Shown here: positions 44,973 to 55,377 of the stretch, piece by piece
How positions within the stretch are numbered: position 1 is the first letter of the stretch
How the letters are laid out: each line of letters begins with the position of its first letter
Assembly: GCF_007754155.1 (NCBI RefSeq)
Contig: NZ_CP037423.1
Span: forward strand, 8,800,938 to 8,864,937
DNA: 64,000 nt
From: Stieleria neptunia
GTDB lineage: Bacteria > Planctomycetota > Planctomycetia > Pirellulales > Pirellulaceae
Direction of reading: 5' to 3'
Position numbers and translations under genes: made by a program
The notes under the pieces: generated by a model
What the model was told of the DNA's origin: nothing
Seen by the model: only the letters and a program-made list of their open reading frames with translations
Database searches by the model: none

Positions 44973-46297
44973 TTACGAATCCGTTCGCGGTGCGACGTGA
45001 CCGCCGCGGTCGCGTTGCGCGTGTCGACGACCAACGCGCTGTGCCGGACGATTTGATTGTAATCGAATGCCGTGTGGTCGGTCGCGATCAATACCGCATC
45101 TTGCGACGCCAAAAATTCCGGGGTCAGCGTTTGGCTGTGCATTTCTGGCAGCTCGTAGTGCCGCATCGAAGGCAGGTGGGGCACGTGGGGATCGCTGTAC
45201 GTCAGCTCGGCACCTTGTGCGAGCAACAACTCCATCAGCTCAAACGACGGACTCTCGCGCGGATCATCGACGTCCTTTTTGTAGGCGACGCCCAACAGAC
45301 AGATCTTGCTGCCGTTGACGGGTTTGCGAAACTCATTCAAGAACTCCGAAGTCCGCGAGACGACATACGCGGGCATCGAGCGATTGACTTCACCGGCCAA
45401 CTCGATGAACCGCGCATTGCAGCCCTGCTTGCGTGCCAACCAGGAAAGGTAAAACGGGTCGATCGGAATGCAGTGGCCGCCCAGCCCGGGGCCGGGATAA
45501 AACGCCTGAAACCCGAACGGCTTGGTCTTGGCCGCGTTGACGACTTCCCAAACGTCGATGCCCATTTCATCAAACAGCACTTTCAACTCGTTGACCAACG
45601 CGATGTTGACGGCGCGATAAATGTTCTCCAGCACCTTGGCCGCTTCGGCGACTTCGCAATTGGAAACCGGCACCACGCCGGCCACGGCCGATTCGTAGAG
45701 CGCCGCGGCACAGGCCTGGCTGTCTTCGTTGATCGCGCCGACGACCTTGGGAATCCCGGCGGCGGAAAAATCGGGGTTGCCCGGGTCTTCGCGTTCCGGG
45801 CTGTAGGCGACGAAGAAATCGCTCCCCGCCGAGAGCCCGCTCTGCTGCAGAATCGGTACCATCACGTCCCGCGTCGTCGTCGGATAGGTGGTGCTTTCCA
45901 GCACGACCAGCTGTCCCGCACGCAGCGTCTTGGCAATCGCCTGGCAGGTGCCGACGACGTATTTCAAATCTGGATCGCGGGCGTCGTCCAAGGGCGTCGG
46001 GACACAGATCAACAACACATCGGGCTCGGACAGACGCCCCATGTCGTCGGTCGCGTCGAACAGCCCCTTTTCCAGCCAAGCGGCGATTTTGGAATCGTCG
46101 ATGTGCTTGATGTAACTTTTGCCGGCCAGCAAACTCGCCACCTTGCTCGGATCGACGTCAAATCCGACGCACTTGAAACCGGACTGACTGAACGCGTCAA
46201 TCAACGGCAATCCGACGTACCCGAGCCCGATCACCCCGACGGTGCAAGTGCGGTCGGCGATGGCACGGAGAAGCGACTGACAAGAATCGGAGGACAT
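44966..46297 (-). CDS. Nucleotide-sugar dehydrogenase (WbpA/WecC type)
   Basis: 443 residues from ATG 46297. Rossmann motif VGVIGLGYVGLPLIDAFS, the mid domain YSPEREDPGNPDF, and the catalytic Cys in GLGGHCIPIDPFYLSW are present. This variant with GGHCIPIDP is typical of the UDP-GlcNAc or UDP-ManNAc 6-dehydrogenases that make uronic acids for surface polysaccharides, using two NAD+ per sugar. The C-terminal SGDPHVP-like segment YSDPHVPHLPSMR is also usual. The frame stays open to 46660 without homology, so the later ATG is chosen. It overlaps the mannosyltransferase-like gene and they likely form one unit. Confidence 0.9.
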   Translation of the reverse strand: MSSDSCQSLLRAIADRTCTVGVIGLGYVGLPLIDAFSQSGFKCVGFDVDPSKVASLLAGKSYIKHIDDSKIAAWLEKGLFDATDDMGRLSEPDVLLICVPTPLDDARDPDLKYVVGTCQAIAKTLRAGQLVVLESTTYPTTTRDVMVPILQQSGLSAGSDFFVAYSPEREDPGNPDFSAAGIPKVVGAINEDSQACAAALYESAVAGVVPVSNCEVAEAAKVLENIYRAVNIALVNELKVLFDEMGIDVWEVVNAAKTKPFGFQAFYPGPGLGGHCIPIDPFYLSWLARKQGCNARFIELAGEVNRSMPAYVVSRTSEFLNEFRKPVNGSKICLLGVAYKKDVDDPRESPSFELMELLLAQGAELTYSDPHVPHLPSMRHYELPEMHSQTLTPEFLASQDAVLIATDHTAFDYNQIVRHSALVVDTRNATAAVTSHRERIRKC

Positions 46298-46398
46298 CGA
46301 ATGACCTGCAGAACAAAGCAATGGATCGGGACAAGGTGTGGAGCGACGCAGTTTAATCCTGCCGAAAAATCCCACCACCGCCCGCCGCGACAGCTTTC

Positions 46399-47586
46399 TC
46401 AGTAGCGCCGCACCCGATTCACTAAAATCACCCCGATCGCGCCAAGCGCAACGTTGCCCAGCCAGACCCCGTAGGGAGGGATGGCGCTGTCCTTGGCCTG
46501 ATTCAATCCCAGGATAAATAGCGGATAGTACAGCAGCAGGGTCGGCAGAAAACAGCGTCCAAACGTGGTCCAGTAGTCGCTGGTCCGAGCCAGCATCGCC
46601 AGCGGGGCGCCGATAAAGACGAAAAAGAAACAGCTGAATCCTTCGGCCCAGCGACGCCACGGTTCGATCCGCAGCCGCGTCAATCGCCGTTTACTCGCTT
46701 CCAACTGCGCCAGCTTCTGTTGTCCGGCCGCCCCGGCGATCGCCTCGGTCCGGCTGGTGAGAATCGAGAATCCCGTGTGCGCCGCCAACTCTCCGATGGC
46801 CGCGTGCGATCGCGCATCTTGGCTCAGCCGTTCGACCTGGATCAGACTCAACGGCAACTCGCTGGGACGCGTTTCCGCTTGCGACGGCGTCCGCAGGGTG
46901 CGAGACAACGGGATCGGCACCTCCGTTTTGCCCGGCACGATCCCCTGCACCGAACCGCCTCGGTCCCATCGGCTGTCGGTCAGCTCCAACAGCAGCGTTT
47001 CGTTCTCCACATCCAAGGTCAGGCGACCCTCACGGGCCTGCAACTTCATCGGCGCCCCGCCGCTGTGGACGGTCACCGTCGGGTACTCCAATCGCTGACC
47101 CTTCACGTCGTGGACGTGAATCGAAAACCCATCATCGGTGTACGAAAGCTGACTGCGCATCTTCCGATAGACGATATCCTCGATCGACAGCATCACGACG
47201 CGATTGACGCCCGGACGCCCCCAGGACACCGCCAAATCGCTCATGTAGACCGCGATCGGACTGAGCAAAAACGCAAACACAAAGGCCGGTTGCAGGATTT
47301 TCAGCGGCGAAATCCCCGACGCCTTCACCGTCGCCACTTCGCCATCGCCGGCCATCCGTCCATAAACACACGAAACAGCGAACAATGCCGTCGCCGGAAA
47401 CGCAAATTGAAGCGCAATCGGCAGCACAAAGGGCAGCAATTGGACGATCGCAAACGGCCCCAACCCCTCGCGCAGCAGCGTTCGCCCGACGCCGATCAAC
47501 AAGATCAACAGCGTCAGAGCGATCAAGGCAACGACGAAAATCTTCATGATTTCCGCCAAGATGTAACGAGTTAGCCGAGTGGGCAT
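46399..47586 (-). CDS. LptF/LptG family permease
   Basis: 395 residues with the LptF/G layout: an N-terminal pair of helices (YILAEIMKIFVVALIALTLL), a helix-rich segment with FPATALFAVSCVYGRMAGDG and EVATVKASGISPLKILQP, a periplasmic beta-jellyroll region (about residues 125-240), and C-terminal helices (FSCFFFVFIGAPLAMLART). The LPS-export permease works with LptB ATPase and a partner permease to extract lipopolysaccharide from the inner membrane. A single copy is seen here. It lies about 100 bases upstream of the nucleotide-sugar dehydrogenase on the same strand, which suits an envelope polysaccharide unit. Confidence 0.88.
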   Translation of the reverse strand: MPTRLTRYILAEIMKIFVVALIALTLLILLIGVGRTLLREGLGPFAIVQLLPFVLPIALQFAFPATALFAVSCVYGRMAGDGEVATVKASGISPLKILQPAFVFAFLLSPIAVYMSDLAVSWGRPGVNRVVMLSIEDIVYRKMRSQLSYTDDGFSIHVHDVKGQRLEYPTVTVHSGGAPMKLQAREGRLTLDVENETLLLELTDSRWDRGGSVQGIVPGKTEVPIPLSRTLRTPSQAETRPSELPLSLIQVERLSQDARSHAAIGELAAHTGFSILTSRTEAIAGAAGQQKLAQLEASKRRLTRLRIEPWRRWAEGFSCFFFVFIGAPLAMLARTSDYWTTFGRCFLPTLLLYYPLFILGLNQAKDSAIPPYGVWLGNVALGAIGVILVNRVRRY

Positions 47587-47977
47587 AAAGTGGATTCATT
47601 CACGTTCGGCGAGACACCCTATGACAGACCAAGCGTTTGGATCCCGCACCAACCGCCACACCAACGAAACACGTGATCAGGCCGCCATGCAGGCATGCGG
47701 CCCCACCAGACGCGGGCTCCCGGGCCTTCCCTCACCCGACGTTGACGCGCCGGGCAAGCAACCGATCGCCCCGTGTCTTCACTGCGGAATCGGTTCGTAG
47801 CAAAAACACGCCAAACGGGGGTAGCCCGGTTTTTTCATGAAAAATGAGAGAAGCCAACCACTTCACGAGACAATTTGTCTATCTTCGATCGTCTTTCTTC
47901 TGCTGCGTCAGCTTCTCAGTTCCGGGGCGTGAACCCTGATTCTTAGCGTTGACCCAGGAAGATCACCACCCTTTTGT
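47587..47977. other. 391-base intergenic region
   Basis: A small open frame at 47621-47800 (plus) starts MTDQAFGSRT and has no family features, so I do not call it a gene. A short hairpin with T-run (CGGG-GGTA-GCCCGG then TTTTTT) at 47814-47836 could end a short transcript from here on the plus strand. The rest holds the start region of the secretin-like gene. Confidence 0.4.
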
Positions 47978-50900
47978 TTGTGCGCGTGGGCTCGCCCGGT
48001 CATACTACTGGGTGCCCCCTGCCTCCTCCTTCCCTGCTCTCACTCTCGGTTGTTCGCGGTGCCCCAACGACGAATCCACAGACCGACCCTGACGTTTCTG
48101 ATCCTGCTGATGATCGCCATCGGTTCGACACCCCTTCGCGGTCAGGCCCCCACCATGACCGTCGTCGGACCGGACGGGAAGCCGCGCACCATGCCGGTCG
48201 CGGGCAACCCGTTTGGAGGCCCGACGCCGGGCAATCCCAACGCGAAGCCCGGGGAAAAGCCGGAACCGGGAAAATCCGATGCGAAGCCGGGTGACGGTGA
48301 CAAAAAAGCCGAGCCGCCGCCGGAGCCCAAGATCATTCGCCGCGGCGACCAGAAATCTGGTGAGGCGGACCCGGAAGAGTTGAAAGCAACCGTGGGTCCC
48401 GACGGCAAGGTCGCGTTTCAGTTCCGCAATCAGCCCTGGGTCGAACTCGTTCAATGGCTGGCCGAGATTGCCGATCAACCGCTGGATTGGCAAGAGTTAC
48501 CGGCCGATCGCGTGAACCTGCGATCCCCGGGACGCTACACCGTCGCAGAAACCAAAGACCTGTTCAACCGTCATTTGCTGGCCCGCGGCTACACCCTGCT
48601 GGAAATGCCCGGCGGGATCACCGTCGCGAAAACCGAAGGCATCAACGCGGCGATGGTGCCCCGAGTGGACCTCGACGAGTTGGACGAAATGATGCCGCAC
48701 ACCTTCGTCCGCGCCTCGCTCGAACTCGGCTGGCTGTCAAGTGAAAAGATGGCCGAAGAACTTAAACCGATGATCAGCAGCAACGGCCGGCTGACCGCGT
48801 TGACGACGACCAACCGGATCGAGGCGATGGACGCGGCGATCAACCTTCGCCAAGTCGTCGAATTGCTGGAACAGGAACGAAACCAATCCAGCCGCGAAGC
48901 GCTCGCACCGGAGTTTCGCTTGCGCTACATTCCGGCCGAGACGGCCAAGACCATGCTGGAAGAGTTCCTGGGCGTGGAGAAAAAATCCAATGCCCCGATG
49001 ACGCCGCAACAGATGGCCATGATGCAGCAGATGGCGCGGCAGAACGGGGGAAAACCGGCGCCGCCAGCAAAAAAACCCGAGATCTCCATCGTCGCCAACA
49101 CGCGACAAAATTCCGTCTTCATTCGGGCCCCGGTGGATCGAATCGCGATTGCGGGCGAGTTCATCAATCGAATCGACGTCCCCAGCCAAGGACTCGCCTC
49201 GCTGTCGGACATCGAGTCGCGTCTTCAAGTCTTTCGCTTGACTTCGATCGACCCCGAAAAGCTGATCGAGATCATCGGCGAAATGAATGTCCTGGAACCC
49301 ACCACTCAGATCCGAGCCGATGACACCAACAAAGCCCTGATCGTGTCGGGTTCGGCCGCGGACCGCTACATCATCGACCGGCTGATCGAGCGGCTCGATG
49401 GCAGCGGACGACAATTCGAAGTGCTCCAGCTACGCCGGCTCGAGGCCAGCGAAGTCGCCGAGTCGATCGCGTTCCTGATGGGCCAAGACAAAGACGATGA
49501 GAAAAATTCCAACTCGCGACGCTCCTACTACTACGGCTACAGCTACGGCAACCAAGAAAAAGACAAGGATGAAGACAAGTTTCGAGTCGCCGCCAACTCA
49601 CGGTTTCGGCAAGTCTTGTTGTGGGCCAACGAATCGGAGATGGAACAGGTTCGCAATCTGCTGATCAAGCTCGGGGAACTGCCGCCGCCGGGCGGCAGCC
49701 CACGCACCGTCCGCCGCATCGATGCCACCTCCGGGCCGGAAACCTACGACTACCTGATGCGTCTGAAACAACAATGGAGCCAGCTATCCGACGCGCCCTT
49801 GGAACTGCCCGACGCGACCGAATTCGTCGACCCCGTCGCCCGCGATGAAGACGACGACGCCGAAGAAAACGCCGAAGAAAACGCGGAGCAAGGCGACTCG
49901 AAACCGGACATCGACATGGGGTTGGAAACCAGACTCGAAACGCCCGACAAACGCGCCGATCCCTCCCCGACGGTCGCGGTCGCCGCGGCCGAAGCATCGC
50001 CGCCGGGCAACGGTGAGCAATTGACGGCAACCCAGGCGGAAACCAAGCAAACCTCCGAGCAGGCGACGTCAGCCAACGAATCGGGCGGCAACACGACGAT
50101 TCGATCCTCTCAAGACTTCGATCGCTTGTTCGGAAACCGCGACGAACCGAAAGCCTCGACCGAGAACCAACGCACGACGGCTGCAAACGATTCCTCGTCC
50201 GATCCGTCCCCCATCCAAATCCAGCTGGACGAAGACGGCAATCTGTTGCTGCTCGGCGCCAACACCAAAGCGCTCGACCAACTGGAAAATCTGATGCTCC
50301 AGGTCGCGCCCCCGAAACGGCCCTACCACGTCTTCAAAATCAAACACCAGACCGCCGGATACATCCAGTTGAACCTGGAGGAGTACTTTGAAGATAAAGA
50401 GGAGAAAGACGACTCGGATGGTTTCTACCGCTACTTTTTTTATGACTTCGACGATTCGTCCGACGACGGGCCCAAGGGTTTGGAAAAGAGCAACGAACTG
50501 CGATTCGTCTACGACCCCGACACCAACACCATCGTCGTCAGCGGTGCGACCTCGTCACAGCTTCGCACGATCAGCGAACTGATCGAATTATGGGACGTCG
50601 CCGAACCGGTCAACAAACGCCGCATGCGTTACACCAAACTGGTGAACATCGAATTCGGCAGCGCCGAGACGATCGCCGAAACGGTCAAAGAAGCCTACCG
50701 CGATCTGCTCAGCAGCAACGACAAGACGTTCGCCAAGGCGGGACGCGGCGGCGGTGGCGGAGGTGGAGCACCGGGAGGCGATGAAAAATCGTCTGGACGT
50801 GAAAAACAAGGCAGCGGCCTGGTCGACGGCGACAACGGCCGCGACGGCGGCGACGTCGATTTTTCGTTCAAAGGCAAACTGTCCATGGGGGTCGACACCG

Positions 50901-51154
50901 TCGGCAACACACTGCTGGTCAGCGCCGAAGGCGAACCGCTGCTGGATCTGGTGATCGAAATGATTCACAAATTGGACCTGGCCGCAAAACCCGCCGGCGA
51001 TATGCAAATCATCTCTCTCTCGGGTAACACCAGCGAAAAATCGATCCAGAACGTCCTGAAAGCCTTCGGCGGCAAGGGGGCTACCGAATCCAGCCGGCCC
51101 CAAGCACCGGACCGCCCCGGCCCCCCGCCGGTCAACGACCGCGAACCTCGCTAG
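47978..51154 (+). CDS. Giant secretin-N (NolW-like) domain protein, exported
   Basis: 1058 residues as opened by TTG at 47978; GTG at 48059 gives a cleaner signal peptide (RPTLTFLILLMIAIG) and may be the true start. After a Pro/Gly-rich linker there is an N0-like domain (VELVQWLAEIADQPLDWQEL) and then at least three secretin-N type domains, each with the motif of a beta-alpha-alpha-beta half (for example LRYIPAETAKTMLEEFLG, FRLTSIDPEKLIEIIGEMN, LQLRRLEASEVAESIAFL). Acidic linkers and a Gly-rich patch follow. No secretin pore domain is seen, so this is not a complete outer-membrane secretin. Role possibly in a periplasmic scaffold. Confidence 0.8.
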   Translation: MCAWARPVILLGAPCLLLPCSHSRLFAVPQRRIHRPTLTFLILLMIAIGSTPLRGQAPTMTVVGPDGKPRTMPVAGNPFGGPTPGNPNAKPGEKPEPGKSDAKPGDGDKKAEPPPEPKIIRRGDQKSGEADPEELKATVGPDGKVAFQFRNQPWVELVQWLAEIADQPLDWQELPADRVNLRSPGRYTVAETKDLFNRHLLARGYTLLEMPGGITVAKTEGINAAMVPRVDLDELDEMMPHTFVRASLELGWLSSEKMAEELKPMISSNGRLTALTTTNRIEAMDAAINLRQVVELLEQERNQSSREALAPEFRLRYIPAETAKTMLEEFLGVEKKSNAPMTPQQMAMMQQMARQNGGKPAPPAKKPEISIVANTRQNSVFIRAPVDRIAIAGEFINRIDVPSQGLASLSDIESRLQVFRLTSIDPEKLIEIIGEMNVLEPTTQIRADDTNKALIVSGSAADRYIIDRLIERLDGSGRQFEVLQLRRLEASEVAESIAFLMGQDKDDEKNSNSRRSYYYGYSYGNQEKDKDEDKFRVAANSRFRQVLLWANESEMEQVRNLLIKLGELPPPGGSPRTVRRIDATSGPETYDYLMRLKQQWSQLSDAPLELPDATEFVDPVARDEDDDAEENAEENAEQGDSKPDIDMGLETRLETPDKRADPSPTVAVAAAEASPPGNGEQLTATQAETKQTSEQATSANESGGNTTIRSSQDFDRLFGNRDEPKASTENQRTTAANDSSSDPSPIQIQLDEDGNLLLLGANTKALDQLENLMLQVAPPKRPYHVFKIKHQTAGYIQLNLEEYFEDKEEKDDSDGFYRYFFYDFDDSSDDGPKGLEKSNELRFVYDPDTNTIVVSGATSSQLRTISELIELWDVAEPVNKRRMRYTKLVNIEFGSAETIAETVKEAYRDLLSSNDKTFAKAGRGGGGGGGAPGGDEKSSGREKQGSGLVDGDNGRDGGDVDFSFKGKLSMGVDTVGNTLLVSAEGEPLLDLVIEMIHKLDLAAKPAGDMQIISLSGNTSEKSIQNVLKAFGGKGATESSRPQAPDRPGPPPVNDREPR

Positions 51155-51161
51155 TCAACGC

Positions 51162-51796
51162 TGTGAAGCATTTTTTAGCGGTAGGGCGCGAGCCCAATGC
51201 CACTAAGTCGAGAAGCGACTTACCCCAAAATGGCTCCCCTCTCCCCCGAACAAGCCTCTTGGTCGATTCGGATTGATCATGCGCGACAAGTGATTTTAGT
51301 AAGCGAAAACGTTGCGACGAGTAGAGGCTTGTTTGGGGGAGAGGGGCAGGGGGTGAGGGGGAATCCGCATGACGAAACGACGATGCAATCACAAGGCCAC
51401 CGAGTTTGCTTGTGACCAGCGCGACCGATCGAATGAATTTAAAAAATCGGTTGAGCTGATGGCGCGCAATCATGGTTGCACCGGAGGAAAGTTTCGAAGT
51501 GCGTATCCGATGGGCGCTACACCGTTGATTTCTGCTGAGTCTATTTGATGCAGTTCGCATTCCAGCGTACGACATACCGCCAGATCCAAATACCGCCAGA
51601 TCCAACCGGGTTTCGAGAACGCATCGTTGCCGTCATCCAGCAACGGCGCACAGAATAAATCCCCCTCACCCCCAGCCCCTCTCCCCCAATTCCTGACTCG
51701 CTTAGGCTCGTCAGGAATCGTGGGAGAGGGGAGCCATGGTGTTTGATTTTCGCTTCTCGATTTAGTGGCATTGGGCTCGCGGGCTACCGCTAACAA
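51162..51796. mobile_element. Terminal-inverted-repeat element of about 0.63 kb, family A ends
   Basis: The left end (51175-51245, TTAGCGGTAGGGCGCGAGCC, then CAATGCCACTAAGTCGAGAA) is matched by the reverse complement of the right end (51724-51793, TTAGCGGTAGCCCGCGAGCC, then CAATGCCACTAAATCGAGAA) over about 70 bases at high identity. Inside are inverted CTCCCCTCTCCC/GGGAGAGG blocks and a tandem CCGCCAGATCCAA. No transposase gene is seen, though a minus-strand frame encodes WIWRYLDLAVCRTLECELHQ. It is best read as a non-autonomous insertion or nested repeat. Confidence 0.6.
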
Positions 51797-52141
51797 ACAA
51801 CACCTCAATTAATTTGAAAGTAGGTGGCATTGCGGCAACGCCCCAAGAGTCCGTGCCACGGGGACGCGAGTTGGCCAACGCCATCGACAACGTCGACTTG
51901 TTCTTGGCGTAAGGCGTCGTGGAAATTGAGCGGCGAAAAGGGGGTGGGCACAGGCACACCCCCCCAGCGATGGCCACTGCATTGGAAACAGGCCCCCGCA
52001 TTGGAAACAGGCCCCCGCATCACAAGTTGCGCCCATTGGTGTACGCTTGTCGGACGACGTTTATGCCGCGATGTATAAAATGCCCGGCTGTCGACATCCC
52101 CATGATGTCTGCCGCACGACGCTCACCGCCCACAAGCCACG
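51797..52141. other. 345-base region with a 19-base tandem repeat
   Basis: No gene is seen. ATTGGAAACAGGCCCCCGC is repeated twice in tandem at 51981-52018. The sequence before it resembles decayed transposase or repeat DNA (GGGGGTGGGCACAGGCA). Confidence 0.5.
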
Positions 52142-54922
52142 ATGCTCGCTGATTTCACCGCACGACTTGCGAGACTCGTCACCCAGCGATGGCGGCCCGT
52201 GCTGGTCTTTTGGGTCGCCGCAACGATCGTTCTGTTCGCGATCGCGCCGAAATGGAAGGACATCGCCTATGACGGTGATTTCGAGTACTTACCCGACCGC
52301 ATGACCACGGTCGCCGCCGCGCGGGTGCTCGACGAAGCCTTTCCCGGCGATCGGGCGCGGAGCCAAATCGTGATCGTGCTCGGCCGCCAAGAAACATCGC
52401 TCGACAAAGACGATTTGATGGTCGGCGATGATCTGCTCCGCCGCTTGCATCACCGGTTCGGCGAGGTGTGTTGGCAACGCGCGATCGCGCGAGGCTATTC
52501 CGGTGGCCCGATCGACCAGGCTCCCGAACTCGCACAGCCGTGGCTCCAACGCGCCCTCGAATCGCTCGATCATTGTATCGCCGTCGACCAGCGATTCTAC
52601 GAACGGTTCGCCGACTCGGTCCCGGATCTGGCCCCGACCCTGACCGAACCGCGAATGGCAATCGCGTACTTTGATCGCGCCAAATTGCTTGAACAGATCG
52701 GTGGCGACGAGCGGCAGTCCGGAGACGATTATCGCGACGCGCTCCTCTTGGTTCCCGACATCGAGACACTTGCCGAGCCGATCGCCGAACGAGACCTGAC
52801 TCCCTGGGCCTCGATGCTGGACCTGCTCTCCTGGGACGATGCCGTGCTGGGGTCCTTGTTGACCAAACCGTCGGCGCGGTTGGCCGTCATGCAACTGAGC
52901 AGCGAACTGGCGGCGACCGAGAACATCAACACCGTCGAATCGGTGGGCAAAATCCTTGATCAGGTTCGCCGCTACAGCCTGGCTCTGGCCCCGCATCCGG
53001 AGAACGCTACGGAGCGTTTGCAGGTGGAGATGACCGGCTCGGCAGCGATCGGCGGCGAGACCTTGATCGCCGCCCGCGATGCGATTCGTTACACCGAATC
53101 GATCACCGTGATCATGATTCTATTGATCTTGATTCTGGTCTATCGGGCACCGTTATTGGTCGCCGTCCCGATGGTCTCGATCGGTGTCGCGGTGATCGTT
53201 TCGACGTCGATGGTGGCCACACTGACGGATTGGTCGATCCGCGGCGTGCTCCCCTGGCTGGACATGCGCGTGTTCACGACCAGTCGTATCTTCATCGTGG
53301 TGATCTTGTTCGGCGCCGGAACGGATTACTGCCTGTTCCTGATCTCGCGGTTGCGTGAAGAAGCCGCGTTGGCGCCTTGGCCCGTGGCTTGCCACAAGGC
53401 CTTGAGGGGCGTCACCTCGGCGCTGCTCGGCAGCGCGCTGACAACCGTCTTCGGACTCGGAACGCTCTGGTTCGCCCAGTTCGGCAAGTACCATTACACC
53501 GGCCCGATCATCGCGATCTGCTTGCTGGTCGGCTTGGTCGTTTGTTTGACGCTTGCACCGGCACTGCTGCGGGCGCTCGGCCCGAACGTGTTCTGGCCCA
53601 ACCTGGTGACCCCCGAAACGGAAAGCACGCGATCGCTGCTCTCGGTCCCCGTCAGCCCCGACGCGAAATCGACACGACGTTCGAGCGGTTTGTGGGAGTG
53701 GATCGCGATCACCCTGACCCGGCGCCCGCTGACCGCCTTTCTGCTGGGCATCATCTGCCTGGCTGCGCCGGGTTGGTACGGATGGGTCAACGAAGATTCC
53801 GTGACCTACAACCTGAGCAGCCAGTTGGACACCGACGCCCCGAGTCGACGTGGCTATCGATTGCTGTCGGATCATTTCAAGATCGGGGAGATCAATCCGG
53901 TGACGGTCTTGATGGTTCGCGGCGAAGACGAACCACGAGAAACCCTCAAACTGCAACTCAAAAGCCTTTCCGATCTGCTTTATCAGCAACCGGGCGTCGT
54001 CGCCGTGCGAACGCCGAACGATCCGCTCGGCGATTTCCCCCCGGACCGAGACATGGGGCTGCTGAGCGGGGACGCGTGGCGAAGACGTGCGCTCCAACAG
54101 CACCGCGTCGCGCAGAATTACTTCTTTTCAAACATCACGCAATACCAAGACCGCTTGGCACGCCTGGACCTGATCATCGAAGGCGATCCGTTTGCACTTG
54201 CGACGCAACGGTTGGTCGCACAAATCGGTGACACCCTGAACGAACTCGCCCGCGACCCGGATTCCGACTGGACCGGATCGAGCGTTTACTTGGCCGGCAC
54301 AACCCCTTCGATTATCGACCTGCGAAGCGTCACGATCGCCGACAACCAGCGGATCAAGATCGCGGTCGTGCTGGCCGTTTTCCTGATTCTCGTCGCCGTT
54401 ATCCGCCGCCTGGGACTGTGCCTTTACCTGATCTTTACCGTCCTGCTCAGCTACTACGCGACGCTCGGGTTGACCGTGCTGTTCTTCCAAGGCGTTTATG
54501 GCGATCAATACGTCGGCCTGGATTGGAAACTTCCACTGTTTCTGTTCGTGATCTTGGTCGCGGTCGGACAGGACTACAACGTCTACCTGGTCACGCGTAT
54601 CGTCGAAGAACAACGCAAGAGTGGCTGGTTGTCAGCACTCCGCCACGCCGTTTCAAAAACCGGCGGAATCATCACGGCCTGCGGAATGGTGATGGCGGCA
54701 ACGTTTTTCAGCATGACCGCCTCCGCCTGGATGCCCGGTTTGCTGCACCTGCTAGGGATCGAATCCGATGCCTCGATCGGACTCCGCGGCATCATCGAAC
54801 TCGGTTTTGCACTCGGACTGGGCGTTCTGATCGACACGTTCTATGTCCGCACCATTCTGGTCCCCAGTTTTGTCGCCCTGATCGGACGCTGGAAATCGAA
54901 ACAGCGACGGGTGGTGAAGTAG
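52142..54922 (+). CDS. MMPL/RND-superfamily transporter
   Basis: 926 residues with about 12 hydrophobic helices in two similar halves. Each half has a large soluble domain after helix 1. The membrane core carries the MMPL signatures [18 protein letters not shown] in half one and [18 protein letters not shown] in half two, both with the conserved DY pair linked to proton transfer. These proteins export lipids or hydrophobic compounds by proton motive force; hopanoid or lipid traffic is a common guess in planctomycetes, not shown here. The stop codon overlaps the first unit of the heptamer array. No second subunit is nearby. Confidence 0.88.
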   Translation: MLADFTARLARLVTQRWRPVLVFWVAATIVLFAIAPKWKDIAYDGDFEYLPDRMTTVAAARVLDEAFPGDRARSQIVIVLGRQETSLDKDDLMVGDDLLRRLHHRFGEVCWQRAIARGYSGGPIDQAPELAQPWLQRALESLDHCIAVDQRFYERFADSVPDLAPTLTEPRMAIAYFDRAKLLEQIGGDERQSGDDYRDALLLVPDIETLAEPIAERDLTPWASMLDLLSWDDAVLGSLLTKPSARLAVMQLSSELAATENINTVESVGKILDQVRRYSLALAPHPENATERLQVEMTGSAAIGGETLIAARDAIRYTESITVIMILLILILVYRAPLLVAVPMVSIGVAVIVSTSMVATLTDWSIRGVLPWLDMRVFTTSRIFIVVILFGAGTDYCLFLISRLREEAALAPWPVACHKALRGVTSALLGSALTTVFGLGTLWFAQFGKYHYTGPIIAICLLVGLVVCLTLAPALLRALGPNVFWPNLVTPETESTRSLLSVPVSPDAKSTRRSSGLWEWIAITLTRRPLTAFLLGIICLAAPGWYGWVNEDSVTYNLSSQLDTDAPSRRGYRLLSDHFKIGEINPVTVLMVRGEDEPRETLKLQLKSLSDLLYQQPGVVAVRTPNDPLGDFPPDRDMGLLSGDAWRRRALQQHRVAQNYFFSNITQYQDRLARLDLIIEGDPFALATQRLVAQIGDTLNELARDPDSDWTGSSVYLAGTTPSIIDLRSVTIADNQRIKIAVVLAVFLILVAVIRRLGLCLYLIFTVLLSYYATLGLTVLFFQGVYGDQYVGLDWKLPLFLFVILVAVGQDYNVYLVTRIVEEQRKSGWLSALRHAVSKTGGIITACGMVMAATFFSMTASAWMPGLLHLLGIESDASIGLRGIIELGFALGLGVLIDTFYVRTILVPSFVALIGRWKSKQRRVVK

Positions 54923-55038
54923 GCAGTAGGCAGTTGGCAGTTGGCAGTTGGCAGTTGGCAGTTGGCAGTTGGCAGTAGGCAGTAGGCAGTAGGCAGTTGG
55001 CAGTTGGCAGTTGGCAGTTGGCAGTTGGCAGTTGGCAG
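54920..55038. repeat. Heptamer tandem array, 17 copies of TTGGCAG or TAGGCAG
   Basis: Seventeen 7-base units run without interruption from the MMPL stop codon, which is itself part of the first unit. The pattern of TA and TT units is 2 TA, 6 TT, 3 TA, 6 TT, giving a higher-order period. Non-coding; typical of slippage-prone short tandem repeats. Confidence 0.95.
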
Positions 55039-55080
55039 TTGGGGGCAAAACAATGTCCTGTTCTCGATCAAACACCACCC

Positions 55081-55307
55081 CATCATTCTGCCACCCCATC
55101 ATTCTGCCACCCCATCATTCTGCCACCATCATTCTGCCACCCCATCGTTTTGCCCCCATCGTTTTGCCCCCATCGTCTTGCCCCCATCGTCTTGCCCCCA
55201 TCGTCTTGCCCCCATCGTCTTGCCCCCATCGTCTTGCCCCCATCGTCTTGCCCCCATCGTCTTGCCCCCATCGTCTTGCCCCCATCGTTTTGCCCCCAAG
55301 TAACCTG
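55081..55307. repeat. Two adjoining tandem arrays, 16-base and 15-base units
   Basis: First CATCATTCTGCCACCC occurs about four times (one copy two bases shorter, 55081-55142), then CATCGTCTTGCCCCC (variants CATCGTTTTGCCCCC) occurs eleven times in register (55143-55307). Open frames across this region are caused by the repeat. The two units share the CAT...TGCC core, suggesting one gave rise to the other. Confidence 0.93.
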
Positions 55308-55377
55308 CCCCAACGCCCATGATCAACGGACCGACCGCGTCTGCATGCCCCTCTCAAAACGCCGGATCAGGTCACAT

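Noticed and set aside
47621..47800. 59-residue frame starting MTDQAFGSRT
   Set aside because: No ribosome-binding site, no conserved features; only a nearby terminator-like hairpin supports it.
51132..51808. Several minus-strand frames inside the inverted-repeat element
   Set aside because: They run into the terminal repeats and lack starts; one carries WIWRYLDLAVCR, which could be a decayed gene but is too short to assign.
54920..55307. Possible CRISPR array
   Set aside because: The units are contiguous with no unique spacers, the repeats are 7, 15 and 16 bases, and no cas gene is nearby.
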